Shown piece after piece: positions 18,148-24,782 of a stretch of 64,000 bases of DNA; the stretch's first letter is position 1, and each line of letters opens with the position of its first letter. The position numbers and the translations under genes were made by a program. A model generated the notes under the pieces. That model was not told the DNA's origin. It was given only the letters and a program-made list of their open reading frames with translations, and ran no database searches. Source of the DNA: Methylobacterium currus (GTDB taxonomy: Bacteria > Pseudomonadota > Alphaproteobacteria > Rhizobiales > Beijerinckiaceae); assembly GCF_003058325.1 (NCBI RefSeq), contig NZ_CP028843.1:1417501-1481500 (forward strand), given 5' to 3'.

Positions 18148-18245
18148 GCTGCTCTCCGGTAGATGCCGTGCTGCAGGGTCGTGAGATGCCGGGTGTCGCC
18201 CAGGTAGGCGTCGGTCCAGAGCGGCATGTAGAGGTGGCCGGACAT
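18144..18245 (-). pseudogene. Truncated DUF1376-like micro-ORF
   Basis: 33 codons directly after the HNH gene stop (TGA-ATG). The peptide contains YMPLWTDAYLGDTRHLTT followed by [10 protein letters not shown] and a stop. This is the conserved N-terminal signature of DUF1376/YdaU phage replication proteins, cut off after about 30 residues. It is either a decayed remnant or a coupled leader for the DHFR gene. Confidence 0.55.
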
Positions 18246-18728
18246 TCAGATCCACTCCTCCACGAGCCTGGCTCCCTTCTCCCGGTTGCACCGGCCGCAG
18301 GACGCCACGAGGTTGCGTTCGGTGTTGAGGCCACCCCGGGAGACCGGGATGACGTGATCCATCTCCAGCGGGCAGTCGGTGTCGCCGCAGTAGACGCAGG
18401 TGTGCTTGTCACGGGTGAGCACGGCTTCGCGGAGCGCGGCCGGAATGTGCTCACGACCCCAGGCTGTGACGGCCCGGGTCGGTGTGATCGAGACCTGGCC
18501 GGACTCCACGATCACGAGATCGGCGTCGATCAGCTCGCGAAGGTTCTTCCGGAAGGCCGGAACCGTCTGGTTGCACCGTCCGGCCAGACCTCTCTCTCGG
18601 TACGAGATCGGCCCATCGCCCAGCACCACGAGCTGGGCGATGAGATGGTAGAGCCGGTACGCCCCGTTGCTCAGCCGTTCGGTGGCCGCGGCCCAGGCCG
18701 CGACGTCGTGCTTGTACGAGCCCGCCAA
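18246..18728 (-). CDS. Winged-helix protein fused to HNH endonuclease
   Basis: 160 residues. Residues 1-80 (LSNGAYRLYHLIAQLVVLGDGPISYRERGLAGRCNQ) resemble the helical DNA-binding part of phage replication proteins. Residues 105-160 are an HNH nuclease: CVYCGDTDCPLEMDHVIPVSRGG, then NLVASCGRCNREKG, with two zinc-knuckle CxxC pairs. Phage HNH proteins often act in DNA packaging or in nicking; no terminase is present here. The start is a TTG at 18728 by frame and spacing, which is the weak point. Confidence 0.78.
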   Translation of the reverse strand: MAGSYKHDVAAWAAATERLSNGAYRLYHLIAQLVVLGDGPISYRERGLAGRCNQTVPAFRKNLRELIDADLVIVESGQVSITPTRAVTAWGREHIPAALREAVLTRDKHTCVYCGDTDCPLEMDHVIPVSRGGLNTERNLVASCGRCNREKGARLVEEWI

Positions 18729-18750
18729 GGCGGCAGCCCTTTCTCTCGCA

Positions 18751-18794
18751 ATTTGCAGGGATGACGAATGCTAATTAGCATTCTTGCCAGCGTC
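18751..18794. promoter_or_regulatory. Palindromic control region between rusA and the HNH gene
   Basis: A perfect 18-bp palindrome GAATGCTAATTAGCATTC (18766-18783) is flanked by degenerate copies of the TTGCA-N4-TGCAA motif (TTGCAGGGATG starting at 18753 and TAGCATTCTTGCCA ending about 18790). It is AT-rich against its surroundings and lies upstream of the HNH-DHFR-ThyA unit. Confidence 0.6.
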
Positions 18795-19266
18795 AAGGCA
18801 TTTCTCGGACTTCGGTGAGGGTCAGGCGGGCGCCCTTCGGCGCGCGGCCCCACTCGACCGTGACCCTGTCCTGGAGCTTGTCGTCGACGATCAGGCCGGC
18901 GGCTTGCGCCCAGTCGAGGGGCGCCTTGAGCCGGTTGTCGAGATCGAGCTTGTGGCGCTTCTTGCGGTCGATGACCAGCCGGACCTCGAACGGACCCTCG
19001 ATCCGGGCGACCGGGCCGGACGCTCGCAGCTCCTTGAGCGCCTCGTCCGCCTTGGCCTTCCAGGTCTGGTAGCTCGCCGACAGGTAGGTCCATGTCCGGC
19101 CGGTTCTTCGCGAGGATCCGCGCCGCCAGATGCGGTTCGTGGAGGTCGGAAGGGGTAGATCGATCTCGATCTCCACCGGCGGATGGTTATGCCCCGTGCA
19201 TGCAGTAGAGCTGTCAAGCTCACCATCATGCGCCACGTTCGGAGGTTTGCGGGCCCGCCTCGTCAA
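18793..19266 (-). CDS. rusA: RusA-family Holliday junction resolvase
   Basis: 157 residues. The RusA core starts at about residue 38: IDLPLPTSTNRIWRR, then LDLDNRLKAPLDWAQAAGLIVDDKLQDRVTVEW, containing the Asp residues that bind Mg2+. These dimeric enzymes resolve four-way junctions during phage recombination or before packaging. The start is not obvious. A TTG at 19266 that overlaps the upstream stop and follows a G-rich ribosome-binding site fits the coupling seen elsewhere in the element; a later GTG just before the core is an alternative. Confidence 0.85.
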   Translation of the reverse strand: MTRRARKPPNVAHDGELDSSTACTGHNHPPVEIEIDLPLPTSTNRIWRRGSSRRTGRTWTYLSASYQTWKAKADEALKELRASGPVARIEGPFEVRLVIDRKKRHKLDLDNRLKAPLDWAQAAGLIVDDKLQDRVTVEWGRAPKGARLTLTEVREMP

Positions 19267-19502
19267 GACATCCCCCCGCTTTTCACGAGAGGGCTCCAAA
19301 ATTCTCGGTACAGGGCAGCCTGCTGATTTCGATCGATGTTGTGATTATCAAACAAGATCCGTGCCGCTGCGATCATAGAATTGCCGATCACCATCACCCG
19401 TTCGGGGTCATCACCGGCATCGATCACAGCGTCGATGACGAATCCAATCGTCACAAGCTCGGCTGACTGTTTCTCATCTTCGCTTCGCGCCGTTAACGGC
19501 AT
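19263..19502 (-). CDS. Hypothetical protein
   Basis: 79 residues from the ATG at 19502 (MPLTARSEDEKQSAELVTIGFVIDAVIDAGDDPERVMVIGNSMIAAARILFD and so on). The frame stays open upstream with further candidate starts at 19550 and 19589, and none has a strong ribosome-binding site. Mostly helical, no recognised family. As the first minus-strand gene opposite the repressor it occupies the position of a Cro- or CII-like early gene, but no helix-turn-helix is evident. Confidence 0.5.
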   Translation of the reverse strand: MPLTARSEDEKQSAELVTIGFVIDAVIDAGDDPERVMVIGNSMIAAARILFDNHNIDRNQQAALYREFWSPLVKSGGMS

Positions 19503-19799
19503 CTTATGAGTCTTTCTTTGCGGGCTGTTTGGAGCGGTTATAAAGCCCATTGATTGCGCTTGATCAGCGACAGGTTCATCCGCGAACATACCAGGATCGA
19601 TTCTGAACTGGCTTTCGCATTGACTCTCCGTGTTGCCATCCCTGATGCGATGCGGTACGGGTTGCACCACTCGAAATGAGAATTGACGCAAATTCGATGG
19701 GAACACCTACCGCCCCGTTCGCATTGCCTCTGTGCAAATGCGAATGCAAAACGGATACCTCGCCCGGGGCAGGGTGTCAATTTTCGAGGACCATGAGCC
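19503..19799. promoter_or_regulatory. Divergent control region of the repressor
   Basis: About 300 bases between the repressor and the first opposing gene. At 19718-19750 lies a cluster of TTCGCATTGC, TGTGCAAATGCGAA and AATGCAAA, made of the half-sites of the dispersed palindrome in inverted arrangement. This is probably the autoregulatory operator and divergent promoter; exact promoter boxes cannot be set by eye. Confidence 0.5.
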
Positions 19800-20564
19800 A
19801 TGGACGCCATCGCGATGACCGACAATCACAAGCCCCGTTCGTCGAGCAAGCTCGTGCGAACCGACGCGGAGCTGGAGCGCACCCGGCGCGAGTTCATCGA
19901 CTGGGTCGACCACATCATCACGCAGAAGAACATGACGGCGACGGACCTGGCGCATGCCTCGAACCTCGCTCCGTCGACGCTGCTGCGGATCCTGAATTCC
20001 AAGACCCATCCCTTCAACATCAGCTTCATGACGATCCGGAAGGTGTCGGAGGGATCCGGCTACCCCATTCCCAAGGCGCTCATAGAGGCTCATGATGTGA
20101 AGAATGTCGAGCCGGGCGAGCCGGCCGCGAAGCCGCGCCCGACACTGACGCGGGGAGGAACGGTGAAGCAGGCATCAGTTGGTGAGGTCCGCACGATCCC
20201 GCTGCGCCATGTCTCGTCCCTGCCGTCGAGCCTGGCGCCCACGGTCCGCGAGGAGGTGCAGGAGGCCTGCCCGCCGTACATGCTCGGCGACGAGACGGCG
20301 TTCGCTTTCCGGATGCCGGACGATTCGCTGGCCCCGGTCATCCGGGGCGGGTCGATGATGTTCGCCACCAAGCGTCGCGACCCGACCTCGGGCGACATCC
20401 TGCTGGTGATCGACGAGAGCGGCCGGGCCCTGGTTCGGCTCGTGACCGACGTCGATTCGGCCGGTATTCACGTCGAGCGTCTCAGCCCCGAGCGCAAGGC
20501 GGAGACCGTCTCCTTCGACGATGTGAAGGATTTCGGCGTCGTCGAGGGGATCTGGAGGCGGTAA
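19800..20564 (+). CDS. CI/LexA-fold phage repressor (HTH plus S24-like domain)
   Basis: 254 residues and the only plus-strand gene of the element. Residues 30-90 form a helix-turn-helix (NMTATDLAHASNLAPSTLLRILN). Residues 160-254 form an S24 peptidase-like domain: the Ser nucleophile position is Ser176 in MPDDSLAP. The position normally held by the general-base Lys is Arg213 in GRALVRLV. It probably binds the TTGCA-N4-TGCAA sites and keeps the element silent. With the Lys replaced, RecA-stimulated self-cleavage is doubtful. GAGG lies 10 bases before the ATG. Confidence 0.85.
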   Translation: MDAIAMTDNHKPRSSSKLVRTDAELERTRREFIDWVDHIITQKNMTATDLAHASNLAPSTLLRILNSKTHPFNISFMTIRKVSEGSGYPIPKALIEAHDVKNVEPGEPAAKPRPTLTRGGTVKQASVGEVRTIPLRHVSSLPSSLAPTVREEVQEACPPYMLGDETAFAFRMPDDSLAPVIRGGSMMFATKRRDPTSGDILLVIDESGRALVRLVTDVDSAGIHVERLSPERKAETVSFDDVKDFGVVEGIWRR

Positions 20565-20593
20565 GGGGGGGGTCGGCGTTCTCGCGCCGGCCC

Positions 20594-21130
20594 TCACTCC
20601 ACCGGGCGCGGCTGCAGGCGCCTGCCATCGGGCAGGACGACGTCCTTCACCACGAAGTGAAGGCTCTGCTCGGTCATCGGAACGGCGTCGATGGTGAAGC
20701 ACTGGCCGTTCCACTCGTATCGGAACCGCACGTCGTCGGTGACGTGCTTGGACCAGAACCCCTCAAGGGTCTTGCGAAACAGCTCTGTCTCGACGGCGCC
20801 GTTCTCATCAGCGAGCGCCGTCATGGCGTAGGCCAAGGCCTGGATCTCGGACGCCGGAACAAGGTCGCGCCCTGGCGTCGCGGCATGCGGCACGCGGATC
20901 TGCCAGCGACCGGCCTCGATCGCGTCACTGTACCAGGACGGCAGGTCTGGCCCGGTCCTCAGCGACTCGACGCCCGACAACGTCTTCCAGAGAGCGTCGA
21001 TCGCCGTCATCAGGCTCTCGACCGACGACCCGACGAACTCCTCGATCTCTTCTCCTGACGCACAGGTTGCGATGAACTCGTCGCCCTGCGCGTAGATGTT
21101 GTAGCCCCGGTAGCGCTCTCCGCTCGCCAT
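20594..21130 (-). CDS. Hypothetical protein
   Basis: 178 residues from MASGERYRGYNIYAQGDEFIATCASGEEIEEFVGSSVESL. The opening is a common small alpha/beta fold seen in uncharacterised proteins that modify or bind nucleotides (YRGYNI and so on). The C-terminus has FRYEWNGQCFTIDAVPMTEQSLHFV. No catalytic motif recognised. It is convergent with the repressor, separated by 29 bases. Upstream is an AAAGAA stretch and an AT-rich segment (GGTATATCC) that may be its promoter. Confidence 0.6.
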   Translation of the reverse strand: MASGERYRGYNIYAQGDEFIATCASGEEIEEFVGSSVESLMTAIDALWKTLSGVESLRTGPDLPSWYSDAIEAGRWQIRVPHAATPGRDLVPASEIQALAYAMTALADENGAVETELFRKTLEGFWSKHVTDDVRFRYEWNGQCFTIDAVPMTEQSLHFVVKDVVLPDGRRLQPRPVE

Positions 21131-21212
21131 TTCTTTATCCGGTATATCCGAGCCCTTAACCCTGGTGTGGATAGGGCGCGAGACACGTCTAGGCAAGCCC
21201 TTTGTGGGCCGG

Positions 21213-21449
21213 CTACTCAAGATTGCGCCGAGCTTGAGTATTGAGCGAGGCACTGTGCTGAACCTGCACATGCGCCGTCAGCGCATCGACCAGCATTTGA
21301 CGATGCTCGTGATCGAGGGCCTGAACGAAGCTCTCGACCGTCGCTTGGCGAGTCAGCGCGCCTCTGGTGTTCTTGATCGGGACAATCGACCCAGATTGGT
21401 CGACGGCAAGAGCGATTTTGGCTCTCACGAGATCCTGCGCGCCCGGCAT
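21213..21449 (-). CDS. Hypothetical protein
   Basis: 78 residues, MPGAQDLVRAKIALAVDQSGSIVPIKNTRGALTRQ followed by HRQMLVDALTAHVQVQHSASL. AGGAG lies 8 bases before the ATG. It begins 16 bases after the HD hydrolase stop, so it shares that transcript. No recognised family. Confidence 0.6.
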   Translation of the reverse strand: MPGAQDLVRAKIALAVDQSGSIVPIKNTRGALTRQATVESFVQALDHEHRQMLVDALTAHVQVQHSASLNTQARRNLE

Positions 21450-21465
21450 TGCGAGGGCTCCTGGA

Positions 21466-21990
21466 TTAAAACCGTGGCAGTCGTGCGCTCTGGTATTCAA
21501 CCAGAATGTCGAGAGCGCGCGATCGAAGGGCTGGATGCCCCAGTGTCAGCAGGTCGTACAGCACCGCCTTCTCCTCCATGTAGACTTTGGCGAAGGACGG
21601 ATCATGGTCGAGGATGGTTGCGGTGTTGTCGATCAGATCTGCGAGCTTGATCGACTGACCATCGGCATCGGCCCGAGCGAGGTGATCGCGGTCCATCGCC
21701 TTTCTTGCTGCTCTGTTTCCAGGCTGGCCGATGCTGACGTCGGTCACCTGCCGGACGAGATCCGCGACACGATCGCCGAAGCGCTCGCGGATGTCTTGAT
21801 TCGAGATGGGCGTGTCCTCGACGACATCGTGCAGCCACGCGGCAGCAACAACCTCGGCGGGGAACTGCAGCGCCAGAAGCGTTCCGGCAACACGCTCGGG
21901 ATGCTCGATGTAGGGCCGTCCGTTGTATTTCCGGACCTGGCCCTTGTGCGCAGAAGTTGCAAATGCACGGGCGTGCTCGATCAAGTGCAT
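21466..21990 (-). CDS. SpoT/MESH1-like HD-domain hydrolase
   Basis: 174 residues. The motifs are those of the RelA/SpoT HD hydrolase: FATSAHKGQVRKYNGRPYIEHPERVA, the HD pair in VVAAAWLHDVVEDT, FGDRVADLVRQVTDVS, and the fourth metal motif SIKLADLIDNTATI. No synthetase, TGS or ACT domain is present, as in small alarmone hydrolases and MESH1. It could degrade (p)ppGpp or hydrolyse NADPH-type substrates. The start at 21990 has GGAGAG 8 bases upstream, behind a perfect palindromic operator copy. Confidence 0.88.
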   Translation of the reverse strand: MHLIEHARAFATSAHKGQVRKYNGRPYIEHPERVAGTLLALQFPAEVVAAAWLHDVVEDTPISNQDIRERFGDRVADLVRQVTDVSIGQPGNRAARKAMDRDHLARADADGQSIKLADLIDNTATILDHDPSFAKVYMEEKAVLYDLLTLGHPALRSRALDILVEYQSARLPRF

Positions 21991-22005
21991 GTCGCGCTCT
22001 CCAAT

Positions 22006-22019
22006 TTGCATGCATGCAA
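22006..22019. promoter_or_regulatory. Operator-like palindrome TTGCATGCATGCAA
   Basis: Perfect 14-bp palindrome of the element's TTGCA-N4-TGCAA family, immediately before the ribosome-binding site of the HD hydrolase gene. Confidence 0.7.
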
Positions 22020-22033
22020 GTCAGGGTTAACGG

Positions 22034-22384
22034 TTAAGCGCCGGACACGAGGTCGTGAAGTCGCTTCCAGATCTCGGCGAGCGGCTGGCGCGACGCGCGA
22101 AGCGCCTCTGGCGAGATCGCCGCCAGCGCGTCATGCATCGCCCTCAGCCTCTCGCGGGGGCCTGACGTGTCTGCGCGGGCCTCCCATTCGGCACGCTCGA
22201 TCGCCAGCTCGACCTTCTCGATCTCGAAGGCGAGGTGCTGCCTCACGAGGGCGGTGCGATCGTCGAGGTCGCGGATCGCTCCGTCGAGGATCGACAGGCT
22301 GGCCGCAGCCTCGTCGGCGGCCAAGCGGATCGCGCGGTCGGCCTGCGGGCTTCTCTGCTCAATGATCTCCCGTGTCGTCGTCAT
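22034..22384 (-). CDS. Hypothetical coiled-coil-like protein
   Basis: 116 residues, almost entirely helical and charged: MTTTREIIEQRSPQADRAIRLAADEAAASLSILDGAIRDLDDRTALVRQ and so on. Heptad-like spacing suggests a coiled coil. The start at 22384 lies inside the 3' end of the upstream helix-turn-helix gene (26-bp overlap), so translation is probably coupled. Function unknown. Confidence 0.6.
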   Translation of the reverse strand: MTTTREIIEQRSPQADRAIRLAADEAAASLSILDGAIRDLDDRTALVRQHLAFEIEKVELAIERAEWEARADTSGPRERLRAMHDALAAISPEALRASRQPLAEIWKRLHDLVSGA

Positions 22385-22640
22385 CAGGATCAGTGCTCCC
22401 TTCGGATGCAAGAAGGTCTCGCTCGGTCGGGCGCCAGGGCTGAAGACCTCTCTCAATCGCGGAGATTGCGAGAGCTTGGCTCTTGCTCACACCGTTCGTA
22501 CAGTAGTGACGAACTGTATTCGGGCTTACACCAAAGAATTCAGCGGCATCCGTAAGAGACAGCCCGCGAGACTTTAACCAGGCGCTAAACTCATCGCCGG
22601 TTAGAAACTTGGCTGAGAAGTTTCTGTTAGGCGCGGGCAA
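22359..22640 (-). CDS. Small helix-turn-helix protein (Cro/CI-like)
   Basis: 93 residues. Residues 15-55 (FSAWLKSRGLSLTDAAEFFGVSPNTVRHYCTNGVSKSQALAISAIERGL) match a Cro/XRE-type helix-turn-helix. It could be a second regulator opposing the CI-like protein, or a Cro equivalent displaced from the repressor. The start is a TTG at 22640 with AAGGGG 6 bases upstream; it overlaps the DnaA-IV-like gene by 40 bases. Confidence 0.72.
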   Translation of the reverse strand: MPAPNRNFSAKFLTGDEFSAWLKSRGLSLTDAAEFFGVSPNTVRHYCTNGVSKSQALAISAIERGLQPWRPTERDLLASEGSTDPDDDDTGDH

Positions 22641-23146
22641 TGTATTCCCCTTCGGCTGGCTCTTGATTGTTTGTCATCTTGTCTAAGCCAGACCGCAACA
22701 TAAGCTGGACTTTTGAATCCGAGGATCTTAGCAATCTCTTTTTCATCGAGTTCCAGCTCACGCTTAAGCCTAATGGCAGCGGTCCTCCTTGCCATTTTTA
22801 TCTCTGGTTTGCGAGTCCTCGTGTCGAAAATTTCGCTGAGCTTGATGGAGTGTTCTTCTGCTACGGTTTGCAGGATTTCAGTTGCATTTTTCTCTTGTTT
22901 CTGACTGTCAGCGCGCGGTGTCGTGAGGTGTCTGTAGAGCTGCCGCCGAATGACACGCAGGCGTTGAGAGTCGATGGGTCGTCCGCGATGGTCGCGTCCG
23001 AACGGCTGCTCGATCTGGCGATGATCCGAGACCCTGCGCTTGAAGGCGCCGAGCCTGGTGGCCGAGGAGGCTTCGATGCACAGGCTGCGCTCGATGCCGT
23101 CCTCGATCCCGACGACGTAGGTGATGCGGGTGGGTAGCTTCGACAT
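22601..23146 (-). CDS. Protein with DnaA domain IV-like DNA-binding region
   Basis: 181 residues. The N-terminal 75 residues contain a short beta-rich unit with HRQIEQPFGRDHRGRPID. Residues 85-160 (ATEILQTVAEEHSIKLSEIFDTRTRKPEIKMARRTAAIRL to KEIAKILGFKSPAYVAVWLRQ) follow the helical pattern of DnaA domain IV, the DnaA-box-binding module. No AAA+ domain is present. Such stand-alone modules occur in phages and could recognise the element's own replication origin. GAGAAGGA precedes the ATG. Confidence 0.6.
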   Translation of the reverse strand: MSKLPTRITYVVGIEDGIERSLCIEASSATRLGAFKRRVSDHRQIEQPFGRDHRGRPIDSQRLRVIRRQLYRHLTTPRADSQKQEKNATEILQTVAEEHSIKLSEIFDTRTRKPEIKMARRTAAIRLKRELELDEKEIAKILGFKSPAYVAVWLRQDDKQSRASRRGIHCPRLTETSQPSF

Positions 23147-23160
23147 GGTCCTTCTCGGTG

Positions 23161-23337
23161 CTAGTCGGGGGGATCCTCCGGCTGGGGGGCGTGGAGGATG
23201 TCGAGCGCGTCTTGCTCGGTGTCGTAGGGCCCCAGAGCTTCGTCCGTGGAGCCGTTCGGGCCGCTGGTGACGACGTACCAGCCGGCCAAATCGGGATCGC
23301 CGTCGCCATCCCAGCGCATGACGGATTCGCTACCCAT
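23161..23337 (-). CDS. Small acidic hypothetical protein
   Basis: 58 residues: MGSESVMRWDGDGDPDLAG, then WYVVTSGPNGSTDEALGPYDTEQDALDIL and PEDPPD. The start overlaps the upstream stop by 8 bases. Very acidic, single compact domain (calculated by eye). No family recognised; small acidic phage proteins can be DNA mimics, but nothing here proves that. Confidence 0.5.
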   Translation of the reverse strand: MGSESVMRWDGDGDPDLAGWYVVTSGPNGSTDEALGPYDTEQDALDILHAPQPEDPPD

Positions 23338-23713
23338 AGATCAGCTCCCCGAAGAGGCAGGCCTGCATGAACTCGTCGGCGGTGTCGGCATCACCCGACT
23401 CGTCGAGGACCTCCTTGAGGCGGGCCGGGCGGTTCTTGGCGAGGAAGTCGAGGCCGGACTGCAGCTTCTCGCGCGTCAGGTGGTACTCGATGCCCTCGCC
23501 GGCCTTGTGCTCCTCGTGGATCAGCACCTTGATGTCGAAGGCGCCCTCGTAGAGCGTCTGGTCGGCGTACCAGGGCCGCTCCTTCGGCTCGTGCTCGGAC
23601 GAGACGTGGTGGAAGGTGCTCGCCCAGTAGGTGATGCCGCCCTCGACCGCGGTGATGATCTGGCTGACGACCTTGTCGAGCGGGATCGAGACGGTGGTGG
23701 TGAAGGCGCTCAC
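23330..23713 (-). CDS. Conserved phage-type hypothetical protein
   Basis: 127 residues from a GTG that overlaps the previous stop (GTGA). Sequence features: MSAFTTTVSIPLDKVVSQIITAVEGGITYWASTFHH and a mid segment YEGAFDIKVLIHEEHKAGEGIEYHLTREKLQSGLDFLA. The SIPLDKV and ITYWA pattern recurs in small phage proteins of unknown role as far as I recall. No catalytic motif visible. Confidence 0.6.
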   Translation of the reverse strand: MSAFTTTVSIPLDKVVSQIITAVEGGITYWASTFHHVSSEHEPKERPWYADQTLYEGAFDIKVLIHEEHKAGEGIEYHLTREKLQSGLDFLAKNRPARLKEVLDESGDADTADEFMQACLFGELIYG

Positions 23714-23931
23714 AGCAGCGCCTCCCCGACCGTGGCGACCGCCGGGAGGGCGATGTAGGTGGGGTGGCCGCCGCGGTTGTCGATCACCAGGACGTCGGGC
23801 GCCTCGGCGAGGAAGCGCCAGCCCCCATCGTAGACCTCGCCGTTGCGCATGCTGATGCGCAGGCCGTAGGCGTCGCCTTCGCGGCCCTTCTCGATGTCGG
23901 CGATGATGGCGTTGAAATGGTCGCGCTGCAT
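23710..23931 (-). CDS. Hypothetical protein
   Basis: 73 residues, MQRDHFNAIIADIEKGREGDAYGLRISMRNGEVYDGGWRF and onward. Compact beta-rich pattern resembling small SH3-like phage proteins. AAGGAG lies 8 bases before the ATG at 23931, which favours it over a GTG three codons upstream. Coupled to the next gene through GTGA. Confidence 0.6.
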   Translation of the reverse strand: MQRDHFNAIIADIEKGREGDAYGLRISMRNGEVYDGGWRFLAEAPDVLVIDNRGGHPTYIALPAVATVGEALL

Positions 23932-23944
23932 GGGTGTCACTCCT

Positions 23945-24709
23945 TCAGTTGAGCTTCAGGGAGCCCTGGGGCGGCGCGAAGTTCTTGGCGCCGGTGCCGT
24001 GGACCTGGATGGTGATGTCGGACTTCGCCGGGCGGCGGTTGCCGCCGCACAACAAGCAGGACGAGCAGCGGGCGGCCTTACCCATCTCGACCGAGGCCGG
24101 ACAGTGGCCTTCACCCTCACTCAAGGGCTCGCCCTTGGCCCGGACGCGGAAGGTGCGGAATCCGAGTGCCTTGGCCTCGGCGCGCTCGGCCGGCGTGTCG
24201 CAGCTCGCCATGCAGAAGGCGGCGAGGTAGGGGAACCGGCGCCAGAGATGGGTGTATCCGGTGAGTCCGCGGGTGCGACCGAGCGCGGCCTTCCAGATGG
24301 CCTCGGGAACCGCCCCAGGATCGCCGTAGGCGCCAAGGCGTACCGAGTGCGCCCGAAGGACCACCTTCGCCTGCGCGGGCGTCAGCGGCTCGTAGAACCG
24401 CTTCCTGTAGGCCTCCCAGACCATTCGGGGGCCATGCATAAGCGTGACGTAACACGATCGGCCCCGGTTGGCCGTCTTGCCGTCCTTCAGCACCTCGACC
24501 GAACCGCGATGCCGGCAGGTGCCGCAGATCGAGGCGTCGTCGCCGGTGTTCACGGCCTCCATCGGATGCCGGTCGGCCCGCAGGATGTAGACCTGGGCCA
24601 TGGGGCCAGTCTTCACGTTGTTGCTCGGTCGCCCGAGGCCCGTGACGATGGCGACGATCGGCTGGCCGTCGATCGTCGAGGGACCCTCGTAGAGGATGAA
24701 CCCTTGCAT
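23945..24709 (-). CDS. Cys-rich phage protein, putative zinc ribbon
   Basis: 254 residues: GPSTIDGQPIVAIVTGLGRPSNNVKTGPMAQVYIL, then DASICGTCRHRGS, and a C-terminal CSSCLLCGGNRR. The DG-P-IVAI-TG, N-KTG-M-Q and CG-C-HR pattern is shared by uncharacterised proteins of phages and prophages. The two Cys clusters suggest zinc binding. The ATG at 24709 has AAGGAG upstream and a palindromic operator (24731-24744) before it, so it heads the five-gene unit reaching the DnaA-IV-like gene. Confidence 0.7.
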   Translation of the reverse strand: MQGFILYEGPSTIDGQPIVAIVTGLGRPSNNVKTGPMAQVYILRADRHPMEAVNTGDDASICGTCRHRGSVEVLKDGKTANRGRSCYVTLMHGPRMVWEAYRKRFYEPLTPAQAKVVLRAHSVRLGAYGDPGAVPEAIWKAALGRTRGLTGYTHLWRRFPYLAAFCMASCDTPAERAEAKALGFRTFRVRAKGEPLSEGEGHCPASVEMGKAARCSSCLLCGGNRRPAKSDITIQVHGTGAKNFAPPQGSLKLN

Positions 24710-24730
24710 TTGCACTCCTTCCTGAGTGAT

Positions 24731-24744
24731 TTGCATTGCTGCAA
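24731..24744. promoter_or_regulatory. Operator-like palindrome TTGCATTGCTGCAA
   Basis: Copy of the TTGCA-N4-TGCAA motif upstream of the AAGGAG of the Cys-rich protein gene. A second TTGCATTTGCA-like half-site overlaps the start codon at 24704-24714. Confidence 0.7.
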
Positions 24745-24782
24745 GTGGGTGGGCAGCAGAACGCCGCCCACCCGGGTGTTGA

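Noticed and set aside
18766..18783. Transcription terminator at the 18-bp palindrome
   Set aside because: The stem is AT-rich with no loop and no T-run after it; an operator fits better.
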